Source: Schoenoplectus triqueter
Taxonomy: Eukaryota; Streptophyta; Magnoliopsida; Poales; Cyperaceae
Length of the DNA: 35,251 nucleotides
Reading direction: 5' to 3'
NCBI GenBank assembly: GCA_964058805.1
Contig: CAXKVV010000267.1
Span: 1-35,251 of the forward strand
The notes below the pieces were generated by a model, which saw nothing but the letters and a program-made list of their open reading frames with translations, was not told where the DNA came from and made no database searches. The translations under genes and the position numbers were made by a program. Every line of letters starts with the position of its first letter. Within the stretch, counting starts at the first letter, position 1. Below are positions 12,463-24,400 of this stretch, in pieces.

Positions 12463-12928
12463 TAGGCGTGTGCAAACAATTCGGTTTTAGTTCGGTTGAA
12501 ATTTTGGATTATTTAGTTCGGTTGAAAATTTTAATTAATTCAATTTTTATTTTTTAATTCGGTTTAGATTTTTCTAAATCGGATAAACCTAATAATTGAA
12601 AATTTATCAAACAAATTTATTTTACTTTATATAAATAAAAATCATATCAAAATAGTTCAAATATATTTATTTTTTATATGTTTATTTAGTTATTTATTTT
12701 ATTTTCTAAGTTACTTATTTTTTCTATCAATTTTTTAACTATCAATATTTTTCATTTCTCTTTAATTAATATGATTTCAGTTTAATCGAATAAATCAAAA
12801 AAAATTTTAATTTATTTGGTTGTTATTTTTAAAAGTTTGATTCGATTCTTAATTTGACAAAACAATTAAAATTTTGAATACATATATTTATTTTAATTTG
12901 AACCGAATCGACCGATTGCACACCCCTA
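12463..12928. mobile_element. hAT-type MITE, 466 bp, with 8-bp target duplication
   Basis: The left end TAGGCGTGTGCAA and the right end, reverse-complemented TAGGGGTGTGCAA, are inverted with one mismatch in 13. The flanks are an 8-base direct repeat, CTTCCAGC (12455-12462) and CTTCCGGC (12929-12936), 7 of 8 matching. TAGGG-type ends and an 8-base duplication are the marks of the hAT superfamily. The interior is AT-rich with scattered TTCGGTT and AACCGAATCG motifs in opposite orientation in the two arms, and encodes nothing. One mismatch in both duplication and ends implies moderate age. Confidence 0.82.
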
Positions 12929-13129
12929 CTTCCGGCATTGAAAATGAATTCTCATCAAATACCTCCATTGTGGTGAGGATTTCCGTACACAACTTCAGCT
13001 CCTTCGAATCATGTCAAATGAATTTTACTTTGTCATTCTCTCTTGTTACGATCATGATGAGCACAAAAAAGTTATTTATAATTCTTCCTTTATAGCTCAC
13101 AATTTTATTCCAATCATAGAGTTAATAAC

Positions 13130-13480
13130 TCAAAATGTGCTCCTCTCAACTTATTAATTTTTTCGCTTCCTCCTCCCAAAACGCAAAACCCCTCTTGACT
13201 CAAAGGCTTTCTCCTCCCATAACCCCCACTCTCACTCCATTCCTCCAAAGTCCAACCTCTCTCTCTCTCTCTCGGCAACCCTCTTTCTCTTCGCACCTCT
13301 CCCTACCTCCCTCCACCTTTCTCTCGCTGCAAATGACAAGCATGCTCCTCCACTATCCTCTCTCAAGGTAAGATTCTTTAACTTGTCTCTCCAAAATCGT
13401 TCAGTCGCACCATTCTCTCTCACCCCAAAATTACAGAGCAACACCACTACATTCCACCAATGTGCACCGATCTTAACCCC
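13130..13480 (+). other. Pyrimidine-rich tract, possible leader of the SCP2 pseudogene
   Basis: This is a CT-rich stretch (13253-13274 is a near-perfect CT repeat) unlike the AT-rich surroundings, with a good splice-donor context CTCAAGGTAAG near 13364. It lies just upstream of the SCP2-like exon relics in the same orientation, as a plant 5' leader or core-promoter pyrimidine patch would. Open reading frames here on both strands are products of the low-complexity sequence. Confidence 0.45.
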
Positions 13481-13486
13481 TTCGTT

Positions 13487-15112
13487 GATAATCTCGCCTT
13501 ATCGGAGTAGATGAAAAGACACCTCAAAACTGACATCGTGAGCCGGCCTTGTGTACAACTAGGATCATAAAGGAATCAAATTAAATCAAACTCGAACTAA
13601 ATCAAATTGAAACTAAATCGAATTCGAATTTAATTTTTATATTTAGTTTTATATTACTACAAATTAAAATAATTAATATTTTATTAATTTATAATTAAAT
13701 TTTTTAAAAATTAATTAATATTTTATTAATTCATTAAAAAAATTATTATATCTTACTAACTTTATAATAAAATAATTATATTATTACATATATTATTAAC
13801 TAAATATTCAAAATATATATAAATAACTATATATCTAACTATTACGAATCAAATCCGTATTACGAATAGAATCCGAATTTGTTAGTTAAAAAGTTATAAA
13901 ACCGAACTGATAAAAAATCTAATCCAATAAATCAAATTTAAGTTAAAATTGAACGCGGACTAGGAATTATGAATTTTTGCAAGCCTAGCTCAGCATCGCT
14001 CCTAAGGTCTCTTCATTTTCCTTCCCTTTTTGATACTTTTTGAAGAAAATTGTCGAGATATGGTATCTGATATTCAATTCTGTTTGTTTCGATTTGTTAT
14101 GAACAGAAAATTGGATTCAACAAGGAGATCTTTGTGGTTGATTTTCTTGTGGGCAAAGCCTCATTAATTCCCCTTTATTGTCGTTATTGTCCAAAATAAC
14201 TTCTTTCGTGTAAGTTCTCTTTAGTTTATTGCTTCGAGCTTACCTCAAAATACAATGAAGTCTGAAATTAGCCTGGTAAAGTTGGATATTTAACCAAGAC
14301 CAACAATTGATGTTTCCATGTCTAAGCAGAGAGGAAATAGATAAGATTATTCTTGCATTATCTCTCTTGATTCGATTTTTCTTATTCCAACAATAATGAG
14401 CATATTCTGCAACTTTTTGTTGATATAGTTCTTGTTTCAGGAACATATGATCAGAAACCAGATGCAACATTTTCATTTACTGACGACAATTTCCTCCCAA
14501 TAGCATCTGGGAAGATGAATCAACAAATCACCTTCATTAGGTAATTCAAATGTCTCTTCAAATTCTTATCTCTTACTATTTACTATAGACTTGTAGTTGT
14601 CAATTAGTGCTTGTATCAGATCAAGTGATTGAGATGTTGCTGGTGAGGAGAAACCTTTGTACCAGTATTGGTACTATACAAGCCAACTGTATTGACCAGA
14701 AAAAGAATTGTACTAAACTATAATATGTACATGCTCCTTTGGTCATATTATTACCAGTCTCTGTGATTCTTATTATGGTATCATGATGAGAAACAAAGGA
14801 ATAGCTAATAATAGAACTTCTATTGCCTTTTCATGGTACTTGAAAGAAGTGTAATTTAATTTATGTACTTGTGTAGAAATGAACTGAAAAATATCATGCA
14901 TTTAATGTTATGTGTGTTGTCCCAGGAACTCATTTAATTATATGAACAACCAGTTAATTATACAAAATCAAAGAAATAGTTTTTCTTCACTTTTTGAATT
15001 CTTGCATTGAACTACGTCAAATTCTTCTTTATTTCTTTCCTCCAGAAAAGTGCTTATAAAATTAGAGCTTATTATGGCCTCACCACACCTCCCTACAAAC
15101 TTGTGAGTTCAA
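13487..15112 (+). pseudogene. SCP2 (sterol carrier protein 2) pseudogene, exon 1 split by an insertion
   Basis: Plant SCP2 is a small (~120 residue) peroxisomal lipid-binding protein. Relics appear in family order. 13487-13560: LALSE, an in-frame TAG where the family usually has Gln, then MKRHLKTD, a ~17-base deletion and GLVYN. 13992-14006: SIAPK before a GT. 14107-~14160: KIGFNKEIFVVDF. 14441-14540: YDQKPDATFSFTDDNFLPIA, then SGKMNQQITFIR, bounded by CAG and GTAATT. From 15046: SAYKIRA where GAMKIKG is expected, two bases out of phase. The usual C-terminal segment was not found. The exon-1 halves join to the expected GLVYQ-x-x-IAPK only if about 430 AT-rich bases (13560-13990) are removed. 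A nonsense codon, frameshifts and the insertion make it non-functional. Retained intron positions argue for a segmental copy, not a retrocopy. Family alignment is from memory. Confidence 0.72.
13560..13990. mobile_element. AT-rich insertion inside SCP2 pseudogene exon 1
   Basis: About 430 bases separate the two halves of exon 1. The arms carry CGAACTAAATCAAATTGAAA-type motifs on the left and related inverse motifs on the right, resembling the interior of the hAT MITE 600 bases upstream. The right border reverse-complements to CTAGGCTTGCAAAA; the left border begins near CTAGGATCATAAAGG. Possible target copies TACAACT (left) and CCTAGCT (right) are too worn to prove a duplication. That it is an insertion rests on the exon continuing across it. 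Confidence 0.55.
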
Positions 15113-15114
15113 TA

Positions 15115-16636
15115 AAATTTCCTTCTTTTCTTTTAATTTAAGGTTATTATGGGTTGTATGTGGTTGTGCACATATATCATGTTATAGTTTATGTAGTGTA
15201 ACAGATATACTACATACAAATATCTCTATTTCTTCTAAAAAAAATGTTAGGAATTATCAAATACACCCTTAGAAAAACATAAGGTGCATCTCTTGAGTCA
15301 GGTACCTGTTTATCGAGGTTAAGCATTTCTCTCCCAATGTAATGAAGTTTTGATCCTTTTGAAGGTGCATCTGTTCAAATTTGGTAAATTGATACTTAAT
15401 TTTTATTTGGTTGTATTTTTGGGTTGGGATGCACTTGGAGCCATACATGAGCAAGTTACACTGCTCATGCTTGCCTTATTTAATTGGCCATTTAAAGAAC
15501 TTTTTGTGTGTTTTGGTTTTACTATGACACTGAACACAAGATGATCCCTGTTAATTTACATTCCTATATGTTTCTTGTCAGCGGTTAACATTCTCTTTAT
15601 TTCTTTCTAGGCTGATACACATTCTCTGATATTAGCAATTTGGAGACTAGCTTTCTTTTGAGAAAGGTACTGACAATTTTGTTTTTTATGGTTTGATTGT
15701 TGTTACTTGTTACTTGTATTTGTAAAGAAACTACTGCTATTTAGTATGTGAATCTTTGATTATTATTTGAAACAATTTCTAATCCAAACACAAATAGTTT
15801 ATTATGATCTCATAATGGTTTTTGTACCAAAGGTTGTGTTACTTCTGCCTGTTAGCATACCTCAAAGATTAATAGTATGGTAACTTTACTTTATATCAAT
15901 TTCTGTTTTCGTTAGATATTTCTGATCATTGCATGATATCTTCAAATCTTTTGTTGTATTTCTTTTTTGTTGGTTAAGGCTTTCCACAAACTGCATTGAG
16001 TTGTGTGCTATTGGTTTTGGTGTTGATTCTATTCAGTGATTCTAAAAATAATTAATGCAAGCGACGGATGTTAAAATTAAATATTCATTTGAGAACTGAT
16101 ATAACGTTCCATGTGTGCTAAAATTAAATATTTTGAATAATTAAAAATAAGTGATCTAACAATACCTCCATTTTAATAGAAAAACATTACATCATATATT
16201 CTTATATCATAATTAATAATTAAATGACCTTAATTTTTGGCTGCTAAATTCATCTTCGGAATAGATTAATCAATTAATAAATAAAAGGGAAACTAAACAG
16301 GAAGTTGGGTTGTATAATAATAAATTAGTTCTCATTTGGGCTTTTCTCCAAGAGATGGCTTAAATTCCATCCATTCGTTTAACAACGAACAACGGCCCAG
16401 GACCTAATCTCATATATCCAATTTTGTTGGTTTTCAACTAAGTGCGGACAAAAAAAATCAACAACTGAGCTGAAATGCATCACCACCTGTAGCGCGTTAT
16501 AAATCTTATAGAGCAGATAAATCAGATGTCGGAAATTTCACCTTCATTCATGCCTCAAATTGGTAAGATTATTTTTTTATTCTATCTTTGTGATTTGTTA
16601 AACATTACAACTTTATAAAGAATTGAATCCCTTCCC
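15115..16636. other. Intergenic DNA, nothing recognised
   Basis: Less AT-rich to about 16.0 kb, then AT-rich. Short ORFs in both orientations around 15.27-15.54 kb overlap each other and match no family. No inverted ends or target duplications were found. Confidence 0.5.
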
Positions 16637-17056
16637 TAAGGGCGCAAATGGATCGGATATGGTTGGATAGTAGTAAAAATCATATTCATATTTGTTTTAA
16701 TTTTTCAAATTCGAATATGAATAACATGTATAAATGATCAAACATAAACATAAAATTCACTTAAAATTTATAAAATATTTTTTCAATACTATTCTTTATT
16801 TAAAAATATATTACTAATTTTAAAAATATTAAAATTCATAATATATATTCAATTATAATTGTGAATAATATTTATTTTTTTATAATATATATTAAATAAT
16901 ATATTATATATCTATTATTTGAATACAAATGATTAAGATTGAAAACCTTTTTTTTCTCATTTTTCATAAAAATATTCAAATATTGAATATCACATTTAAT
17001 TTTCTAAATACATATTAGATACGATCAAATATTATTTGCATAAATTTTTACCCGTA
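16637..17056. mobile_element. Probable hAT-type MITE, 420 bp
   Basis: Left end TAAGGGCGCAAAT; right end, reverse-complemented, TACGGGTAAAAAT (9 of 13 matching). Flanking 8-base repeats are CCCTTCCC (16629-16636) and TCCTTCCC (17057-17064), 7 of 8 matching. The interior is AT-rich with GGATCGGATATGG near the left tip and ATATTAGATACGATC near the right, consistent with inverted subterminal repeats. The worn ends suggest an old insertion. The assignment to hAT rests on the 8-base duplication and TA-GGG tips. Confidence 0.6.
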
Positions 17057-17064
17057 TCCTTCCC

Positions 17065-18380
17065 TCAAACTCCCAAATCCCAAGCTCTAAATTCTAAAAG
17101 GACCAAACGGTGACCGCCTGATGGCCCCACAAAGCATCAGGCCATCTGAGACCAATTGAGCAGAGGCTGCAGAGCAGCTGATGTTTGCAAGAGGAAGTTT
17201 GTACTTAGTAAGGAGCAGTCAGCAGAGCATCTTTTCCTTTTTCCTTTTTTGGCAAAGTTACCTTTTTACCAGTAATTTGTTATTACAATGTTAATTTCTC
17301 TTTTTTTTTAATGATTGGTCCAGGTTCAACATTCTGCAAGTTTGTTTATAACATATCTGTACCTGACAGTTCTTTTAAATTTAATTTAATTTTAAGTATT
17401 GCCTTGGAGCTTGTAGTTGTTATTTACTTATTTGTTTGAACGTCGGGTTGAACTTATCTTATAAGAAAGCTTGTATCCAAAACCTGCTTTAATTTTGTTG
17501 TCATATTTTCTTCGACTGAAAATCTTTTAGGAGACGATTGCATTATGAATCTCCATATTTGAAAAAACAGTGATAGTTTAGACTTTAGAGAACAGAAAAT
17601 ACTAAAAAGAGCAACTAAGAAAGGTTAAAATCAATAAGAGAATCCACAGTTCACAGCCACCCAAAAAAATAAAGGAGAGAAAAAGAAAGAAAAGAACACA
17701 AAATTAGAGGAAAATTGTTCCTCGTATAAGTCTATAAAGGAAAACAAAATTTCGTCAGTCCAGCATTAAAAAATAAAAAATAAAATACTCAAAATTTAAT
17801 CTCCTAGATCCATTCTCTCAGGGCTGTCCTTTGTCACTTTCCCTATTGCCCAAATCTAAACCTGAAAAAGGGAAGGGTGAAATGAAAATAGGTCAACTAA
17901 CATTCTATTTGATGATCAGCTTTATGTATCAGTTATCGATCTATAAAGGAAACTGATTACATTGAATCCAACAAGGATAAAAGAGTAAAGAGGAAAACTG
18001 TTGGCAACCTCAAAACAAAAATATAAAAAGTCTCATCAAAAATCCTATGCGCCAAAATTAACGGGTACAAACGTGCATTTGGTACAATGATAGTAAGCCG
18101 AAGTCTATTCAATGGGCATTTGACTAATTAAAAGCATAGAGAACTGTTGAGGTATCATACCTGATGAGAAGGTAAAGAACATTTTGCGCCCCTAGCAATA
18201 TGTTACAAAAACTACATCATTATAATTAGCCTGCATGCAACATGAAGAACATTCATTTAATCCCCCACCATTTAAATATATTTGTTCATATGCACATAAT
18301 ATGTTGCAAAAAAAACATTAGAAGTCAACTAACTACCTGAGACACTGAAAGAAATCCAACAGCACCAGGAAGGTGGAGAA
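17065..18380. other. Spacer downstream of the TSS/REC gene
   Basis: No gene seen. Contains one short hairpin (GCCTGATG ... CATCAGGC at about 17127-17154) and AT-rich filler. Because the next gene is transcribed leftwards into this region, its 3' end and possible longer 3' UTR variants lie at the right side. Confidence 0.5.
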
Positions 18381-18386
18381 TTTATT
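18381..18386 (-). terminator. Candidate poly(A) signal of the TSS/REC gene
   Basis: On the minus strand this is AATAAA, 73 bases beyond the stop codon at 18459. The distance is short for a plant 3' UTR, so other signals further left may also be used. Confidence 0.4.
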
Positions 18387-18458
18387 TTCCAACTTATTGT
18401 GAAAAGAAAAAATCAATAGAGAGAATGAAAAGTAGCATCTGAGTAGAAACTTCTCCTT

Positions 18459-21400
18459 CTATGCTTCAGCTAAGGTAACCTCAGCCGGCCTTGAGATATC
18501 ATTATCTCTGACAACTCTGTTGTAAACAAGCTTAAAAGAGCGGGAGCCATATGGCCGATTTAACAAGCTTATAGGAATTCTCAGAGTTTGCTTCCGGCGA
18601 CTCCTTCCCTTCAAGTAAACCCTCACACTCCCCTCTCTGACAGGCATGTCAGGGTTCAGGTCAACCTTGATGGTGTTGCTGACTTGGTTTTCTAGATTTG
18701 ATGGGTGACTTTCCACTGCTGTAGTTGCAGTTTGCATGACTTCATGCAAGTTGATTTGCTCGTCCTTTCTCAGTGCTTCTGGGATCAGCCCACTGTCTTC
18801 AAGGGATGAAACCAGGGTGACAACAGCAGGATCAGACTGCACATGTGCATGTGCATCCAGCATTGATTCTGAGACAGGATTTGAAGCTGGTGGAGGGATA
18901 GGGAAGTCAATGGGATGGCAAGCAGGCCAGACTGATCTGGGCATGAATTCTGAGGCATTCAGGTTCATGTAGGGTTGCCATGTGTAGTGACCCTGTGGCC
19001 TGTACATTCCAGCTGTTCCCATAGCAAAGGAGGTCGGTACAACACCCTGCGGCGGCTGGGCATACAGGAAAGGCAATGGGCGTAACATATTTGGTGGACG
19101 TTGTGCGGTTCCATACTGGTGATGTGGTGAGGTGGACATTGGTGGAGGTGTAGGAATTAAAGCTGGGGGTCCCGGATGCATTGCCATGCTAAGTGGCCAT
19201 GGTGTGGCAACTCCTGGTATCGTCCCTGGTAGGGCTACTGGACTCAGCACCGCTGGAGGAGAAGAAGGGTTGAAAGGTGGTGCCGAAGCTGATAATAGCT
19301 TTTTATTAGGCATTTCTCCCCTACTGACCTCAGCTGTGTTCAGGAATAGTTTCGGTTTCAAATCAGTGCTTTCAGGATCTTCAAGGTTTTCTTGGCTGGT
19401 TGTGAAATTTGAACCTGTCATGGGCTCAATTGAGCTTGGCAATGAATCATGTAGCAGGTCAGATTGGGATCCTTCAGCTGAGCTATCTGTTTCAACAACT
19501 GGTTCTGATGGTTCCACAGTGTCGGTCTGGTTGTTATGTCCATGAGTTGGCTCGATAGACAGGACATGAGTTGTCTGTTCTCTTTCCCCAGATGAAACTA
19601 CTTCAATATCCATTGCTGGCAAATCTGATGAACTACTTTCATTGGCAGTGTTCTCAGTTTCTACTTCAGTCTTTACTTTTAACATTTCTTTGTTTTGACT
19701 CTGAATCATTTCTTTGTCAACACAACTATCATCTTGCTTCACATCTTCTGCAGCTACTATTACAGACCTTTCTGATGTCTCCTTCACATCACTTGCTTCT
19801 TTCTCTGCCTTTAGCATTGAGTCGTCTTTTGGTTTTTGAATTTGAGCTTTAGCAATAGTACCTGGTGGGGCCACAGCTACATCCTTGTATGACATGCCAC
19901 TTCCTGGGCTGACAAGACTGCCACCATGCGCCAGCTCACCATCCCTTTGATCTTGGTTAGATTCAAGCCAGTTTGGGTCTGTACTTCCCTCTGCAGCTGG
20001 CATGGTAGTCTTTATCCTGTACGTAACTGCTCGGTATATCTTACGGCTAAAACGGGCCCCAGTTGACTGGACCTTAACATGCTGATTCTCTGTGTAACCA
20101 CTTGGTACCATTGTTCGTTTCTTCACCAAATAGTACCGGTTATTTGAATAAGAGTATCTCGCCTTGTATTGAGCTGTATCAGCCGTGCCATCTCCTGTTG
20201 TCTGGTGGCTGTTTGGCCGGTGATGCTTAACACGCTTTCCAGGTCCTGCTGCTGACCTGGGTCTTTGTACTGGTTGCCACCCCTCCTCCGGCTCTATGCT
20301 CACTTCTCTTGCAAGTTCATTTGTAGGTTTAGGTATTCTTTCAGCTAGCTCAACTTGTGCTTTGCTTTCTGGTAATTGCAGCGTCACTGGTTTACTTTGT
20401 GGTTCAGATTTGATTGGAGATGAAATCGGTTTACTATCTTCTTTTTCATCTAGGTCAAGTTCCTCAGCTGTGTTTTCCTCAGGAAATCCTTTTGTGGTAT
20501 GTTCTTTTGGAGATGGCTCAGGACTTGGCGTAGTCGGATTTTCTTCAGACTGCTCGATTGCCTATTTTGTATAAAAATAAAGAAGGAAATTAGAATTCAT
20601 AATCAAGGCAGCCCATTTGGCATTTTGTGTTACAGTGTTACTTACCTTGATGCCTAAATTTCTCCTCTTAGCTGCCTCTGAATCTCTGCCTCTGCTATCT
20701 TGGTTTGGATTGATGAAATCCAGCAGATCAGAGACACTGCAAATGAATATCATTCATGTCATATTTCTGAGAACTTACAACCTACATGTTAATTAATTAA
20801 AAACTTATATTGGGTTTCATTTTTAGCCTATCCAATTTATTTGGGATTAAAGACTTTGTTGTTGTTGTTGCTGTTGAATTAGTACCTTAAATGCCCCTTG
20901 CTAGCAATGGATGCATCTGGCTTTTTACCTCCATTTCTTGCAGCCTCTTGCTGCTCAATAACCTTTGATTCAAAGTACTCGAGCCAAGCAGCTGCATCCT
21001 GTGTCCTCAAATCATCTGACCCAAGCTTTGCCCGAAGAATTTGTAATGTAGTTTGCTCATGTTGAACACTCAACGAATATGCTTCCATCAGGGAGAGTGC
21101 AATAGCAATGGCATGGTAACTTGCAGCAGTCTATAAAAGGAGAGAAAAAATGAAAGCATTTATAGCAGTGGAATAATTGGCGAAAGTGCCAGACTATTTA
21201 AATGTAGTAACACTGAAGGAGACCTGAATATGGTCAGGACCAAGCAGTCGTTGGTTGCACTTCAAAGCCTTGTGCAGATACCTCAATGCAACATGTACAT
21301 TCCCCAGGCCTTCCTCCATCATGGCCACATTGATATATGTGGCAGCCGTGTTAGGATGAGAAGGTCCACATGTTAGGTGGAGAAGATACAATGCTCGCTT

Positions 21401-24400
21401 CACATACCTAATTAAACAACCAGTTAGCCAAACACTTTGGAAATTTTATCAATATTAAATCAATAACACTCACAAAAAGCTTACTTAAGAGCTAACTCAG
21501 TGTGCTGAAGTCGGTAATAGAACACAGCTAAATCACCATAGCTCTTCATTGTATCAGGATGATCAAGTCCAAGTTCCCTTTCATTTATGTCAAGTGCCTT
21601 CTGTTGATATATTGTGGCCTATAAAATCTACCAACGGTTAGCAAGTACAAAATTAAGAAAAAAGAAACAATGTAGGCAATGCTGAACTGAGATGAATTAC
21701 CTGATTAAAATCCCCAGTATGATACAAAATAACAGCTAAAAGGCTATATGCTCCAGCTGTCATGCGATGGTATGGCCCACAAACGGCTATAAGCTTAGCA
21801 AGAGCCTGCATTTATTAAGAAATCATTAGCTTGTCATGTATATAAGTAAAATATTTAACTTATATGGTCTTTTGTTCATATTACCTTTGTCCCATAACTG
21901 ACAGCATCTTCAAGCTTGCCTTTGTCAAGGGCTGTTTTTGATGATTCCAAGAGCTGACGACCATCAGCTGAAGAGCAAGCAACTTGCTGAAATATTGTTG
22001 CCCCAAATCAATGGTTATGCTTCGATTTCAAACTTGAAACTTGCACGAAAAAAAATAGAATCCTGCCCTTCTTACCTTGTGCACAGGTACGAGGCCGATA
22101 ATATCCTGTTTCTCAAATGGGAATGCTGAATCCATGTCGAAGTCTCTTGGTGCTAACTCTATACCCACCTACAAGAAAATACATTTTAATGATTCAAAGT
22201 CAGACAGACCATATATACTAAGTATTTGTAAACCAGAATGACAACCCCAAATTTCTAATCCTTTTCGCAGTTTAAAAGTTCATCAATAATTAACCAGATT
22301 GAGCTGCATAAATACAATCTTAAAGAGAATAATCAAATAGCTTGTTGCCTAATTACACCACATGAAAATTAGATTACCTTGTGGCAGAGTCCTCTAAGAA
22401 TGGCATACTTCCTTATATCAGAGTAATTCAAAACAGTGAGGTCCCACTCAAACCGTTTTTTTAAGAATGCCACGAGCCACTTCCATGCAAGTGGGTGCAA
22501 CTTGGGGTCATTTTCGGAAATGCCTGAGTCAGGCATACCAAGGAGCAAGTTCATGGCTGCGGCTATTGTCACAGCCATTTGTTTGGTGTCAGAGACTGCA
22601 GCAATCACTGACCTGACAATGTGCTTGAATGCACGTACTATCATCTCATGTATACATAGAGATTGCACGTGTGAAAGCTTCTCTGACAGCTTAACCTACA
22701 AAAGGAAGGATTAAATGATCATAGTGATTTACCAATACATACAACCATTTAATATGATAAAACAATGCAGATTTTATTTATAATACTTACAACTTGTCCA
22801 AGGGAGCGCATACGCAGACCCCTTGTGTGCATGAAGTCAGTCAGAGTGCGGCCATCAACTGGCGAGAGTTCTAGTGAACCAAAATCAGCCACCTGGATGC
22901 AAACGTGTTTAATACTATTGAAAGAAAAATGAATGAATAACTGACATTTTCAGAACTTATCATGTAACACCAACCAGCTTGGGGAGTGCGATATCATCAT
23001 AGTACTTTTGAGCCATCTCAGTTAATTCCTGCGGAGACTGGAATGAAGCAACATGTTAGTTCACTTCCAATGAATAAAAAAAGGGTAAACAACAAATCCT
23101 ACCATAGAGCAACAGATTACTTTTTCTTTCTCAATGAACAGAATAGCCACACACATACTTATGCATTCACCTCTTCAGATGGTTCTTAAATATCAGTTAC
23201 AAACTCTTACATTGCAAACTTTGTTCATTATGATGAGGTGGTTATGCATCAAATTTATCTTGATACTTCCCCTTAATACTGTTAAGTAAATCTCTATCAA
23301 CAATAAAGGCAGGAAATAATTACAAAGAGATCAAGAACAATGAGATGAAGGCCATTTCCTTCAACAAACTTCTTTATAACGAAACTGGAGTAAATTCAAG
23401 CTTTAAAACAAGTACAACTAAAAACTACTGTAATGGAAAAGGTTCAAGTGCCTTAAGTGTCAAACTACAGACATATAAGGGGGTTTGTGTATATTACCTT
23501 TGTATGGAGCCCTGTTTCTGACTCTTTCAACCGAGTAAATGCAGATTCATTCAGTAAACTCTTGAGCAATTCATTTTCCCTCATCTCTTCCTTTCCTTTC
23601 AAGCTGTCTCCCTCATTCGAACCCTTCTCATTTGCCTCAGTAACCACATGTTTCGAGTTCTTGAGAGCCTTAAGAGGTTTCCCAAGACCCTCGACTTTGG
23701 CCTCCTTGGGAACTTTTTCGGAGGTGCTTTTCTTTTTATCCTTCTCAGCCTTAACATTTTTCTTCTCCTTTTCAGTGTTGTTTTGATCTTGTAAATGCTG
23801 GATCCAGCATGCACCAAGCTCCCACCTGGTAAAGGAGTTCAGATCGGTTGCCTCTGATTCGAGCCTCGTAAGGCTTTCCCTTAGTAGATTTTCAACAAAA
23901 GCTTGAGCAGTAGTTAGCTCATCATTCTTGGGAATTTGTGCACCACTTGGTGATCGTTTCTCACCATTGTTTTTGTGTAGGAGCATCCTCAAGCTGAAGC
24001 CAAACAGAATAGAGAACATTTTTAATGTTTTGAAAGTATCTAAATCCTGTTGTGTAGCAAAAGACCCAAAAATCTCTCACAATAGATAAGATCTGGAGCA
24101 TGGGACATGAAAGAAGAAAAAAACAAGAAACCAAATGGTTTGAATGAGTACATATGACTTTATGCCATGATTTATCAAAGGATACAAGAAACCCAACAAA
24201 AAACGAAAACCCTAGTAAAACAAAGCAACTAAACAAAATAAGGTTCACTGTTTTTACTGATAGAAGATAATGACCTGTTGATATTCAAAGCATTAGCTCC
24301 TCCTTCAGGTTGGTCCTTAATATCAGTTGGTTGCAATGGAAGGTCAACTTTGCTTCTGTCCAAGTGGTTAACTTTAGCAACAGCAATATAACCGCAATAT

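Noticed and set aside
13114..13447. Overlapping Arg/Glu-rich and Ser/Pro-rich frames on both strands
   Set aside because: Produced by a CT/GA low-complexity tract; no domain on either strand.
18736..20574. Four plus-strand open frames of 78-137 residues
   Set aside because: All are antisense shadows of the long last exon of the TSS/REC gene (20561-18459).
23980..23993. Alternative acceptor for exon 11 at CTTGAG, giving AGG-ATG
   Set aside because: The CTTCAG acceptor (exon from 23993) also keeps the frame and yields [11 protein letters not shown], matching the family's NINSLR-LLHK; the other loses conserved residues.
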